Origin: Nissolia schottii
Lineage: Eukaryota; Streptophyta; Magnoliopsida; Fabales; Fabaceae
DNA length: 64,000 nt
Reading direction: 5' to 3'
Assembly (NCBI GenBank): GCA_003254905.1
Contig: QANU01010069.1
Coordinates: forward strand, 1-64,000
The translations under genes were made by a program, and so were the position numbers. This document shows, in pieces, positions 1 to 10,370 of this stretch (position 1 is its first letter; each line of letters begins with the position of its first letter). A model generated the notes under the pieces. That model made no database searches. It had not been told where the DNA came from and saw only the letters and a list, made by a program, of their open reading frames with translations.

Positions 1-231
1 AGCTCTTTTCCAATTCTGCCATTTTCTTCCCTTCTTCATGGGATTATTCCTCATAAATTATGCATCCTTTTATCAAAACATATTTAAAACCTACAAAACA
101 TAGAGATTTAATTAGATAATTCTTTAAAATATGTGAGAATAAGTGCCATTTTGAATGTTGAAAATTGTGTATTTTGGGCACTTATCACTTAACATGTTCA
201 CATACTTACATACTTACCTATATCAATTAGC
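1..231. other. Unassigned AT-rich sequence
   Basis: Noncoding AT-rich sequence at the window edge. I see no reading frame, RNA or repeat structure that I can support. Confidence 0.4.
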
Positions 232-269
232 TTATGCATGCTGGGGAGTCTGGGCTTCGCTCACACATC

Positions 270-522
270 CTTCTTGACCTATCTGCTTGTCCACACTTGG
301 GGACAGACTCACTTCGTCCATGCTTGGGGACCTATCCACACTTGGGGATAGTCTTACTTGGTTCAGCCTTGGGAACCTGTCTACGCTTGGGGACCTATCC
401 ACACTTGGGGGATAGTGACTCTTCGTCGACACTTAGGGATCTGTCCATACTTGGGGCTCTGTCCACACTCGGGGACCTATCCACACTTGGGGATAGTGAC
501 ACTTCGTCCACACTTGGAGACG
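270..522. repeat. Minisatellite with CACTTGGGGA core
   Basis: Degenerate tandem repeat with a roughly 17-base unit, CTATCCACACTTGGGGA, in about a dozen copies. Variant units insert GATAGTGACTCTTCGTC. It gives spurious open frames on both strands rich in Leu-Gly-Thr or Ser-Pro-Ser-Val-Asp. It lies at the decayed end of LTR copy a. Confidence 0.85.
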
Positions 523-869
523 TACTAGACGACTAACTGACTATAGATTCTAAGTTTTATTCTTCTTTCTTGCTTTAATATAAGATCGGGTCGATGCCAG
601 CGTTCAAACCATTCTTACCTAGGGTTCAGTTATATCTTCTTACACATTAGGTGATGACTTCTAGTTATCTACGGTCGTACGACGGCCAGTTGCTCTTGAT
701 GCATGCTTACATTACCACAACAAATCCACAGTTAATTGCATACACAACTTCCTAGGGTTCTAGGCTTGTTGGAACATGTAGGAAAGCCAAAATGTTAAGT
801 TCTTCAGTGGGCGCTCGAATGACGGGGCTTAGTCATTCAAATAACATGAAATTTTAGCTCTCGGTTTGT

Positions 870-1095
870 AAAACTGCAGTGTCATTTGAATGAATGAGGA
901 ATTCATTCTGATGACTGAGGAATTTATTATGATGAATTCCTCCTTAGGAATTCATTCGAATGACTGGGGAATTCATTTTGAAGAATTCTTCCTGAGGAAT
1001 TCATTCTAATGACTGAGGAATTCATTCGAATGAATTAGGAATTCATTCTGATAAATCCCCTCTGAGGAATTCATTCTTCAGTGACATTCGAATGA
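870..1095. repeat. Minisatellite with GAATTCATTC core
   Basis: About nine imperfect units of 20-25 bases built on GAGGAATTCATTCGAATGAC, so EcoRI sites recur along it. It occupies the place in LTR copy a where copy b (4750-5040) has repeats of GCTGAGCGGCC. Confidence 0.85.
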
Positions 1096-1515
1096 CTATG
1101 TTATAAATTGGTCCGTAGCAAGATTTTTTACATTTTCCACCGGGAACCTTCACTGTAACTTCAAATATCATTTCCCTATGTTCCAACAAGTACACATAAT
1201 TTTTTCTAACATCGAAACTACTCAAAATCATTTTTATAGTTTAATATTTATATTTTTCACATAATGTTTTCTAAATTAGATACACAAAAATACACATAGA
1301 AAATCACATACAAATCCACATAGACAGTGGGCTTAGGGTTACCCACATCTGATGCAGATTTTGAATTGGTAGAGTTGATGTGAAGAATTTCCTCTTCACG
1401 ATGGTGTGCTCCTACAATTTTTCTGGAGTCCGGCAGCGCTTCCGCTATGTGCATGAACAGAATCGAAATGCGAGAAAATTTTTTAAAAATCTTAAGCAGG
1501 AAGCTCGGTGGCCTT

Positions 1516-1531
1516 GGGGTCTTTATACCCC
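1516..1531 (-). promoter_or_regulatory. LTR copy a TATA box in a palindrome
   Basis: On the minus strand the sequence is GGGGTATAAAGACCCC. It is the positional counterpart of the TATA boxes in LTR copies b (4337) and c (27957), judged from the flanking homology. Confidence 0.5.
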
Positions 1532-2160
1532 AGGCTCCCTGCTGTTCCTTTTTCTTTTTTCTTTTTCTTTTAATTTCATTATTTTATTATTATTTCCCCA
1601 AAATATCTATTTGGCCCATTTACTGTTTTACCCTTTGCTTTATTTTCTATTTCCTTTCCTATCCTTTTCTTTATTTTCCCTCTTTGCCCTTCATCTTTTT
1701 AATTAATTCCCTTTACCTTTTCTTTATTTTCCTTTTTACTAACCGTGGGTTAATTTCCCCAATTTGTAATATATTACTTTCGTGATCATGTTTGATCACG
1801 TTTTATCTTTAATCGCTCGTGTACGGATATCCTAAAAATATTCTGGACACATGTTCGCCATCTACTAATTTTTCCGGTCATGCGGGTATGTCAGGTCAAG
1901 ATCTTCGGGAACATTCTTCCATAAGAGTATGTTTTACGGATACTTTTGGGACATGACGGGATTTCCAGTGCTGACCAAAAATTAATCCAACACTCGCGAC
2001 ATTTTCATGAGCTTACAAAACTATAATTTGGACTGATATTTTGGATTTAAGAACCTTTATAATTAATTTTCAATCCAAATAACCGTTTCATGGCCACTTT
2101 AATTATGCGGGTCATTAATTTTTTGAAACCTTTCTAAGGGAAAAAATCGGGATGTTCCAC

Positions 2161-3360
2161 GTGTCACGCGGCACGCTACGTCAGCGCCATTAATCCCAGG
2201 CAGACAAAGGGAGAAAAAACAAACTTTGAAATTTTACAGGGACTAAAATCAAACTTTGAAATTTTACAGGGGCTAAAAACTAAATTTTATTTAAATAATT
2301 TTTTGTGCCTATGAAAGGGTAAAAGCAACATCAAATAATTTTTTTGTTTTATATTTATTTTAAATAATTTTAACGAAAATTATTTAAATAATTGTAATCA
2401 CATATTTAATAATTTAAATAATTTTAAATAATTTTGACTTTTTTTTATTAAAATGAACATAATTTAGTAGTTTAAATCATTTAAAGTTTGTTAAAATAAC
2501 TATATATACTTTTTTTTACTTGATATTAGTTAGTATAAATATTAAATATATATTTGAAACATGGTGGCAATATACAAAGAAGATTATGTAAGTATTGAGG
2601 AGGAATATGTTAATTTATTAGGATATATATTAGGATAATTTTGAATATGCCACGCTACATTTTACTTATAGTCCACTTAAGCACTCTATAGACTGACATA
2701 TCAAAAATTATCCTAATATATATTCTAATAAATTAACATACTTCTGCTCAATACTTATGTAATCTTCTTTGTATATTGGCACCATGTTCCAAATATATAT
2801 TTAATATTTATACTAACTAATATCAAATAAAAAAATAACTATTTTTATTTTAACAAACTTTAAAAAATTTAAACTACTAAATTATGTTCATATTAATAAA
2901 AAAATTCAAAATTATTTAAAATTATTTAAATTATTAAATATGTGATTAAAATTATTTAAATAATTTTAGTTAAAATTATTTAAAATAAATATAAAACAAA
3001 AAATTTATTTCATGTTGGTTTTACCCTTTCATAGGCACAAAAAAATTATTTAAATAAAATTTAATTTTTAACCCTTGTAAAATTTCAAAGTTTGATTTTA
3101 GTCCCTGTAAAATTTCAAAAGTTTGTTTTTAGTCCCTCTGTCTGGCTGGGATTGATGGCGCTGACGTGGCGTGCCACGTGGCACAATTATGCCACGTTAC
3201 ACGACACGTCAGCACTGTTAACGACCACGTCTGCGCTGTTAACCCCAGCCAGACAGAGGGACTAAAAACAAAATTTGAAATTTTACAGAGACTAAAAATT
3301 TTACACAAAGACTAAAAACAAACTTTGAAATTTTACAGGAGCTAAAAACTTAATTAAGCC
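2161..3360. mobile_element. Foldback element with ~490-bp arms
   Basis: Left arm 2161-2650 and right arm 2690-3183 are reverse complements over almost their full length, around a 40-base loop. Matching blocks include GTGTCACGCGGCACGC with GTGCCACGTGGCACGC, the AATTATTTAAATAA tracts, and AGAAGATTATGTAAGTATTG. From 3184 to 3360 the outer end turns back again (CCAGCCAGACAGAGGGACTA) in left-arm orientation. The GGGACTAAAAACAAA and TTTGAAATTTTACAGG motifs resemble termini of plant Mutator-like or other non-autonomous DNA elements. I see no transposase. The left end abuts LTR copy a at 2159-2160, which suggests that the LTR element inserted into the outer end. The superfamily is inferred only. Confidence 0.75.
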
Positions 3361-3800
3361 ATTTGACAATATTTGAGTAATGCGGTAGTTGAATGTTTTC
3401 TCATAAAATCATCTAGGAGCAAGATACCACCCAAAATTGATCTAGTCTAGCAGAATATATAAAAGGTTCTATTAATAATTCCACATCTTGTGATAGTTTC
3501 TGAATTTTGATTTATTTTTTCTTTTTTGTGAGGAAAAATCGTAGGGAGGAAAATAAGAAGAACATTGTTAAATTGTAGTATTGGTTAGTGGTTTATGAAT
3601 GACTTTGTTTGACACTTGTAAATTGAAAATTCAAAGCACTGAAGGATTAGATTATAACAAAATCATGATATATATTAGAGGCAAACAATTCAAAGAATAA
3701 AATCCTAGTGATTTAACAAGACTCAATAGTAGCCTATAAGTGTTAAGAGAAGCTAATTTAAAGTCGTCCTAGGAACACTAAAAAGAAGAATTGTGCTTTA
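3361..3800. other. Unassigned intergenic sequence
   Basis: AT-rich DNA between the foldback element and the solo LTR. I see no gene or repeat here. Confidence 0.4.
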
Positions 3801-4231
3801 ATTGTTGTAACATCTCAAACTTTCCATTTACAAAAGTTTCGCGAAATTAATTAATTTCACATAATTGAAGGATTTGAGACTGTTATTTTAGCTGAAAATT
3901 TAATTACAAGGGTTTCTTTATCCGAAATGCCAGCCAAAATAATTATTTCGTGATCTCGCGAAAGCTCGCGAGGTCTGTGTCAATTTTTGGGTAATTATGG
4001 AATTCCGTCAGGTCCCAAAGGTATCCGTAAAATATACTCTTACGAAGATATGTTCACGAATACCTTAACCTGACATACCACTATGACCAGGAAAATTAGT
4101 AGACTGCGGATATGTGTTCGGAATATTTTTAAGATATCCGTACACCAGCTAATGACAACCAAACGCGATCAAACATGATCGAAACAGGACTAGGGACCCT
4201 GATACCTATCCATTAGCAAGATATTTATATA

Positions 4232-4232
4232 A

Positions 4233-4308
<76 letters not shown>
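4232..4308. repeat. (AAT)n microsatellite
   Basis: A run of about 25 AAT units, interrupted once by TATAAT, inside solo LTR b. Confidence 0.95.
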
Positions 4309-4310
<2 letters not shown>

Positions 4311-4336
4311 TAATTAAAGAAGCTTCTGAGGGCCAC

Positions 4337-4350
4337 GGGTATAAATACCC
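4337..4350 (+). promoter_or_regulatory. LTR copy b TATA box in a palindrome
   Basis: GGGTATAAATACCC: a TATA box (TATAAATA, 4340-4347) framed by GGG and CCC. It is the probable core promoter of the LTR; the transcript start would be roughly 30 bases downstream. Confidence 0.6.
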
Positions 4351-4749
4351 ATGCCCTGAAGCTTTGTTGCTTAAAAGAAAAATTCTCGCCGTTTCCAAAA
4401 TTTTCGGTCCCGCTCGTGCACATCGCGGTTACGCTGTCGGACTTAGGAAAAATTGGAGGAGCACGCCATCGCGAAGAGGATATTCTCCACATCACTTTCA
4501 ACCGATCAAAAAACGCTTAGGAAGTGGGTAGTCCGATCACCTCGTCTATGTGCGTTTTCTCTGTATGTATATGTATGTATTTTTGAGTAGAAAAAATTAG
4601 GAATGTTGTGAGAAAAATATACTGATAATGATATGTTAATGGTTTTTCGTAGTTTTATTGTTAGAAAAATATAATTGTGTTGGTTGGAACTGTGTAAGAA
4701 GCCTTAGTAAGCAATGAGAAAGCTTTTAATTTTGACGTTGTGACTTACG

Positions 4750-5045
4750 TTCTGCTGAGCGGCCACACAGGCCCGCTGAGCGACCTCATGCAGCATAAGG
4801 CACTAAGCGGCCACCCTGGTCCGCTGAGCAACATGACCCTAAGCTAACCCATTGAGATTGTCTCTCGGTCCATGCGCTGAGCGGCCTAAGCTAGGCGCTG
4901 AGCGGTCTGACCTGAACCCATGAGAAATGTTTGGTGCAAGGATGGCTAAGTACTTTGGGAATCCTTCATGGGCGTTGAACGACCTAGCCCGGGCACTAAG
5001 CGGCCTGAGGAATCCTAAGCTACTAAGTTAACGTTGAACCAAGGA
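4750..5045. repeat. Minisatellite with GCTGAGCGGCC core
   Basis: Scattered to tandem degenerate repeats of GCTGAGCGGCC or ACTAAGCGGCC, spaced 20-35 bases apart, inside solo LTR b. The same motif recurs in LTR c at 28410-28620. Confidence 0.75.
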
Positions 5046-6666
5046 GTTTTCATGAGCCCGTATATTCCAACCTAGCACCAAACCTCTGAAATATACCTGC
5101 AGTGATGTGAATGATTAGGTGACTGCATGTTGTGATGGTAATAGCATGCATCATGAGGACCCGTTCGTCGCTAGGGTTTTACGATGACCGTAGACAACTA
5201 GAGTGTTATCACCTAAAGTTCAAAGAGCATAATGGAACCCTAGGAAATGATGGTATCTTAGGGAGGTTTCAGCCACCAAAGAGCCGGCATACCTTAAAGA
5301 AAGTACATAGTTATATGATTAGGGAAGTTCCCCTTTCTTGGCACGTCTACGGACACGCCCCTCACCAGTCCAACGAGATGGACTGGTCAATGATGTGAGA
5401 TGAATAAAAGAATGAAGTGAGAAAGGAAGAAAAGAAAAATAAACATGTATAAGGGTGGCGTCACACCTAATGATAATGATAACAATGACGATGATGAGGT
5501 ATAAGTCCACGCCTGGCTGCGTCACGAGGCCAGCCCCCGCCTTCCTACAAGTGGAAAGTTAGCTCAATTGATAGTCGATAGATGGACCCGAAGATATCCA
5601 TCGGTGGTTCGCAACCACTCAGATGTAAGCGTTACCTGGTCATCATTAATCTAGGAGCAAAAGTGGTTGTAGTCGTATGGCCACGGCTACAAAGGTGGAA
5701 GACTAAAGAGGAACGCGACCCCAGGCTCAAGTTCACCCGGGAGCATACCCGAAGGACGTGACCCCAGTCTTAAGTTCACCCAGGAGCGTGCCAGGAGGAC
5801 GTGACCCCGGTCGCAAGTTCAACCGGAGCGTAAGAGAATCCCCGATTCCTTTATGCATAAGATACGTGATGGATGAGTATGTGATGTATAAGCATATGAT
5901 ACGTAAGTATATGAAGTATGATTGCAAGTAGATATACATGTAAGTCTCGTTAAGAGAACGCTCGAGACAGCCTATGTAAACGTCAAGTTAATAATCACGA
6001 AAACCTAGATAAGGAAAAGACTAGGAATCCCCCGTCACCTAGTAAGGTAGGTAAAGCTACTCAGGGTTAGGAAAGATGATAATAAATAGTAGGGAGTTAG
6101 CATGCATGAACATGTAGAGATCCCCCGAGTGGCCTGGTTCATAAGCGAGGTAAAAGAAGTAAACCCTACACTAAGGAAACCCACTAAGGACGAAATGTTT
6201 TCATCCCCACTTGCTCATGATTCCAAGAGCAGATGAGGACTAAGAAGAACTGTGGATGGGTCACCGGTACCGGGAAGACAGGACTTCAAGGCTTAAAGAG
6301 GAGCTAGTGTGGTTGTACGGACCCTTTTGTTATAAAGAATGCACAATATATCTTTGATGGAATTGCCATGTACATGTAAATTACTATACTACCATGTACT
6401 TGTTTCTCTCTGACTATACTATAACTGCTTGATAGTCGTTAGTCCAAGGCTCTATCGCTTGCATTATATGTACCTTGTTCACGCTCGGCTCATACTTTAA
6501 GAGTAAAGCACAAGTAGAAAATTTTAAAATCGTCCATATTTTTCGTAACCAAGTATTTTCTAAAGTAATAAAGGACTACAAGTATTTCCTCACCAATTAT
6601 TTAACAACCTAGCGAGTATTGCTTATGACTTAAGCATAAGCAATTAGCTAAGGGTGTTACAATTGT

Positions 6667-7033
6667 CATAACTCATAAGTAGCAAATTTTCACTCTAAAA
6701 AATATTCGCATGAAGAGAAATTACACTTAAAAGGTCTGCTACTTTCTCTTCCTAATGATTGTAGAATAAATGAATCTTCTTTATACGACTGCCTATATAA
6801 TTCACATGTTGATTTTGAAGTTTTGAGAATGGTTATGGATGGTTGAATTGAGGTTTATCCTCTCTTAGCTTTTATTTTCTCTTGATTATAATGCTTTTCT
6901 ACCTTTGACATGGTTCTTACTACTGCCATTTCGTAAAATTGTCGCTTTTGGTTTTAGCAAGATATTCTATCGATCACTCTAGTGGTGAACTCTTAACCTA
7001 TATATGGATTGTGGAAAACTAGTGAAGTATTAC
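6667..7033. other. Unassigned AT-rich sequence
   Basis: Between the solo LTR and the hAT element. I see no gene or repeat here. Confidence 0.4.
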
Positions 7034-7244
7034 ATTATGAATAGGGGTGAGAATAGGTCAGACCGCCTGTCAAGGCCTGTGGCCTAGCCTGTTTGACAAA
7101 AAGGCCAGCCCAGGCTATTTTCAAAGCCTGTTTTAGTAAACAGACCAAGCCCAGACCATTTTCAAATCCTGTTAGGCCTGTCAGGCCAGCCTGTTTACTC
7201 ATAAATACTCATGTTTACTAAAAAATACTCATTTTACCTTCAGT

Positions 7245-7308
7245 GAGACTCGAACCCAAGACCTCTGTCATTCGCAGCAATGCCTTATCCACTAAACTAG
7301 CATTACTT
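7245..7308 (-). other. tRNA-like sequence in hAT left arm
   Basis: On the minus strand it reads TAGTTTAGTGGATAAGGCA (A-box and D-arm-like), and 3' of that GGGTTCGAGTCTCACTG (B-box and T-arm-like). The spacing resembles a tRNA or tRNA-derived SINE head. The two ends do not pair into an acceptor stem, so it is not a functional tRNA gene. A second, decayed copy is in the right arm at about 8062-8125. Confidence 0.6.
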
Positions 7309-7828
7309 TTTTACAACATTTTATCCAATCATATTTATTAATATAATTTTATTATTTAATTTCTTTAAATAAACCATAATCTAAAGAGTCCCTAGGACTC
7401 TCCCACACTTACATTCTCATCTCATCTGAATAATGTGAGAGAGTATTGATGGCATTTTCCTATTTATTTTTTGTTGGTCAAATGCCATATATTCTGTTTA
7501 TGATCTTACTATCACATACTAAGCAAGAGAATTGGTGATATACATAAAAAAGTTGAGCAACCTTTTTGGAGATATGGACTTTGGTTTCTTAATGATAAAA
7601 TGAATGGATGAAAAATTGATTTTTCTCTCACATAAAGGATATTCACGTTGCTCAGACTTATCTTTTGATCTGTTTCTTCATGGGCATACCCTAGCAGCTT
7701 GCAACTTTAAAGTTTCAATTCTTTATTGAAAATGTCTTTTTGATTCATATTGAATTTATACACTCTTGCTTATTATATAGTAAATGCTATATTTACTGTT
7801 AAACTCTCTCCCTTCTCTCAAGAAATAC

Positions 7829-7831
<3 letters not shown>

Positions 7832-7866
<35 letters not shown>
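7832..7866. repeat. (AT)n microsatellite
   Basis: About 17 TA units, followed closely by an N at 7882, inside the hAT element. Confidence 0.95.
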
Positions 7867-7869
<3 letters not shown>

Positions 7870-8061
7870 TTTTTTACTTTANCCAACAAAAAACAAAAAG
7901 GAAAATGCCAGCAAAGCTCTCTCACATTATTCAAATGAGATGAGAGTATGAGTGTGAGAGAGTCCTAGGGACTCTTTAGATTAGGGTTTCTTTAAAAAGA
8001 AAAATTAAATAATAAAATTATATTAATAAATATGATTGCATAAAATGTTGCAAAAATTAAT

Positions 8062-8125
8062 GCTAGTCTAGTGGATAAGGCACTGCTTTGAATACTGAGG
8101 ACTTGGATTCCAGTCTCACTGAAGG
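8062..8125 (+). other. Decayed tRNA-like sequence in hAT right arm
   Basis: TAGTCTAGTGGATAAGGCA is a good A-box relative, but the B-box has become TTGGATTCCAGTCTCACTG. It is the inverted partner of 7245-7308. Confidence 0.55.
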
Positions 8126-8562
8126 TAAAATAAATTTATTTTTTTAGTAAACACAAATAAACAATTGTGAGTAAACAAGCCGGCCTGACATGTCCCAGGC
8201 CAAGCCTGAGGCTAGGCTAAGGAAATTGGCCTGTGACAGTTAACAGGCCAGGCTCAGGCCGAAAATTAATGAAACAGGCTCAGCCTGTTAAGGGCTTGGC
8301 CTGGCCTGGCCTGGCCTGGCCTGTTCCCACCCCTAATTATGAATGAGTTTTGTGTGTATGAATGTGTGTGATACTATTATGATATTATATGAATGCTTGA
8401 ATGTGATTGCAAGAATGATGTAACAAATAGACAATTGGATGAATAAGTTGGTCCTATTACCATTTTATCAAACCACCATCATGATTACTTTCTAGAATTT
8501 TGGTTATAGTATTCTGATCGGCATTATCTTTTTCTTTGGGTTGATTTGTTGCCATCTATATT

Positions 8563-8853
8563 TTGATTTTTCAATGTTATCAGGGCATTTACTACTTCTA
8601 TCAGGTTTTTAAGAACAATGTTGTGGCCATTGTAGCTGCTAAAAAAGTCAAAGGGCATGGAGATGGTGCTGTTGGAATGTTTGGTTGGCTTGTTATGGCA
8701 GCTATAGCTGTGTTATTATTCCTCACTCCATCATGCCATTACTATAGATTATCAATGACTGATTTGGAATTGTTGAGGATATTATGGCCACAGTTGGGGG
8801 CTGCTGTTTTTTTGTCACAATATTATACTACTTCTGTTGCAAGTTGTTATTAG
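8563..8853 (+). CDS. Orphan 96-aa reading frame, possible gene remnant
   Basis: An uninterrupted frame of 96 residues in AT-rich DNA. It has a basic segment (VAAKKVKGHGDG, residues 24-35), then one strongly hydrophobic stretch (about residues 38-56, ending VLLFLTPS) and a second weaker one near the C-terminus. GC content and codon variety are higher than in the flanks. The frame is preceded by TTATCAG, which could be a splice acceptor, so the true coding part might be an exon starting at GGCATTTACTAC. I do not recognise the family. It could be a last exon or remnant of a small membrane protein, or chance. Confidence 0.25.
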   Translation: MIFQCYQGIYYFYQVFKNNVVAIVAAKKVKGHGDGAVGMFGWLVMAAIAVLLFLTPSCHYYRLSMTDLELLRILWPQLGAAVFLSQYYTTSVASCY

Positions 8854-10370
8854 TTTAGTTTGAGTCTTCATTGTATTTGTTTTGGATATAGAGTTCTTTT
8901 TGCATGAAGATGTTTAGTTGGTGTCTTTCATTTTTGCTAGGTTTTCTTTCTGAATGGATCTTTTGTAGCTTCGTTTTCTTGTGTTTTGTTTTGTTTTCGT
9001 ACTTCTTATTTTGTACTTGTGGCATTTGGTTTTCCTCACCCCCTTACTAAGGACCTTGGTGAGTAGACATTGATCTAACACTTTTTGTACTAATTATTGA
9101 ATTTAAAGAAACTTTGTGTATGATTTTTTTAGTTATAAATGGTTAAGTTCTTAGTAATTATTATAAATAATTTTTATTTTATTTTATTAAAGGAAATTAA
9201 CTTTTTAAAAAAATTAATTTTTAAAAAATTTTATTTTATTTTAAATTTTTTTAGTTATCGAGGGATAAATTCGTCAGTAAAAAAAATATTATTTTATTCA
9301 AAACAATTATTGATGGATATATCCGTTGGTAATTGTTTTAAGCGATTGTAGTGGATAGTTATTGCCAGATTTATCTGCCAACAATTACTAGCAGATCCCA
9401 TATTCGCCGATAACAAGTTACCAACGAGCTAAATACTATCGGGTATTTTCTTACGAAAAATCTATCGATAATTTAATGAAATTCACCATTAAATTTTTCG
9501 GCATATGACATTTTTCCAATAATGTTGATCCTTAACCGTTACCAGCTCAATTTTCACAAAACTTTCACCAAACTCTGTTTCTCAGCTTAACTCAAAAACT
9601 AATTACGAGCTCGAAAACACTAACAATTTCCCAAAATCAATTCCACACACCCCCAAAACCTATTTTTATACCTGAAATGCCCCCTAAGTTTCCTCGGGTC
9701 CAATTTTCACCCAAAACTCCTTTCGTAAACAACTTTTGACAACTCCCAATGGGTTCGATAACATTAATAGTTTTATAAAATAACTCAAAAACCTCAGGAA
9801 TCTTATGTGAAGACCTGAAACCCTACTCCAATCATAACCTAGCCTCAAAACTCAATTTTCGAAAAGAAAAAATAGTTCACAAATTAATTTTCTAGCATTT
9901 CAGGGATCTCAAAAACACTAGTAGAATAACTTTATCGAGTAAAAACTTTTCTTTCCCCTTTTAACTCTGAAGCATAGCCTCAATTACACTTATGGGAAAA
10001 ACACAATTTTCTTGGACACCAAAATAACAACCAAAAATCCATTTCTTCATCAAAATTATCTACAGTTCATAAAAATCAATCTTTTTCCCAACAAGCCACA
10101 TGCAACCCGAAATATTCCCAACTTCGACTAATCAAGAGAACTAAATTTTTCTCATCAAATTCCTATGAAAACGGAACCTTTAACAACAATTACCAAGCTA
10201 AGAAAACTCATTCTTATCACAAGATTACCCCAAGAGTCACATTTAAATCAACAATACCAAGAATACAAAACATTCATATATTCTGCATCACAGAGAACCC
10301 ACCTAAAACAAATGAATGATGGAACTTGTAAGGGTAGGACAATGAGGATTTGATTTTCTTTTGTGGGAGA
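8854..10370. other. Unassigned noncoding DNA with degenerate DNA-transposon motifs
   Basis: No gene seen. Between 9240 and 9480 several short motifs resemble the TTACCGACGGA-type subterminal repeats of CACTA elements (for example TTATCGAGGGATAAATTCGTC and CCGTTGGTAATTG), but no CACTA terminus is visible. 9540-10370 is C- and A-rich on the plus strand with no recognisable product. Confidence 0.35.

Larger units (their letters stand above)
232..2159 (-). mobile_element. Partial Gypsy-type LTR, family copy a
   Basis: This stretch is a reverse-complement relative of the solo LTR at 3806-6661. Read on the minus strand it starts at 2159 with TGGAACATCCC (compare TGTAACATCTC). It keeps the block of cold-spot homology around 1780-2000 (for example CGTAAAACATACTCTTA and GATATCCGTACA) and the block at 1320-1480 (AGGAGCACACCATCG). 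A TATA box lies at about 1520. The region at 590-780 matches the family segment containing GCATGCATCA and ACCGTAGATAACTAGA. Homology fades left of about 560, where a minisatellite begins, and the LTR 3' end is missing. The Gypsy assignment rests on the TGTAAC...GTTACA termini and LTR size of the family, because no polyprotein is linked. Confidence 0.65.
3806..6661 (+). mobile_element. Complete solo LTR, Gypsy-type family copy b
   Basis: A 2,856-base sequence starts TGTAACATCTC and ends GGGTGTTACA. It is flanked on both sides by the 5-base duplication ATTGT (3801-3805 and 6662-6666). The termini, target duplication and lack of any gag-pol identify a solo LTR left by recombination between two LTRs. 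Internal marks are an AAT microsatellite (4232-4308), a TATA box (4340) and a GCTGAGCGGCC minisatellite (4750-5040). A downstream part (5130-6230) is shared with copy c at 28840-29800. This is the best reference copy of the family here; copies a, c and d are partial. A Gypsy (Metaviridae-like) origin is inferred from LTR length and termini. Confidence 0.85.
7042..8335. mobile_element. Non-autonomous hAT foldback element
   Basis: A 1,294-base element with terminal inverted repeats TAGGGGTGAGAATAGG and TAGGGGTGGGAACAGG, flanked by an exact 8-base duplication, ATTATGAA (7034-7041 and 8336-8343). The 8-base duplication is diagnostic of the hAT superfamily. Behind the termini, GGCCTG-rich subterminal sequence is followed by long inverted arms (about 7200-7480 and 7870-8150) that contain a tRNA-like sequence. 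The central spacer (7480-7870) has no inverted counterpart and ends in an AT microsatellite. No transposase frame is present, so movement would need a protein supplied from elsewhere. Confidence 0.85.

Noticed and set aside
232-536. Possible CRISPR-like array or repeat protein
   Set aside because: Units are contiguous and degenerate with no unique spacers. It is a plant minisatellite, and both strands give low-complexity frames.
1380-1785. Overlapping 108- and 112-codon plus-strand frames rich in Phe and Leu
   Set aside because: Pyrimidine-rich LTR sequence on the antisense side of LTR copy a; no protein family.
7245-7308. Functional tRNA gene
   Set aside because: A- and B-box-like parts are present, but the acceptor ends do not pair and the second copy is decayed.
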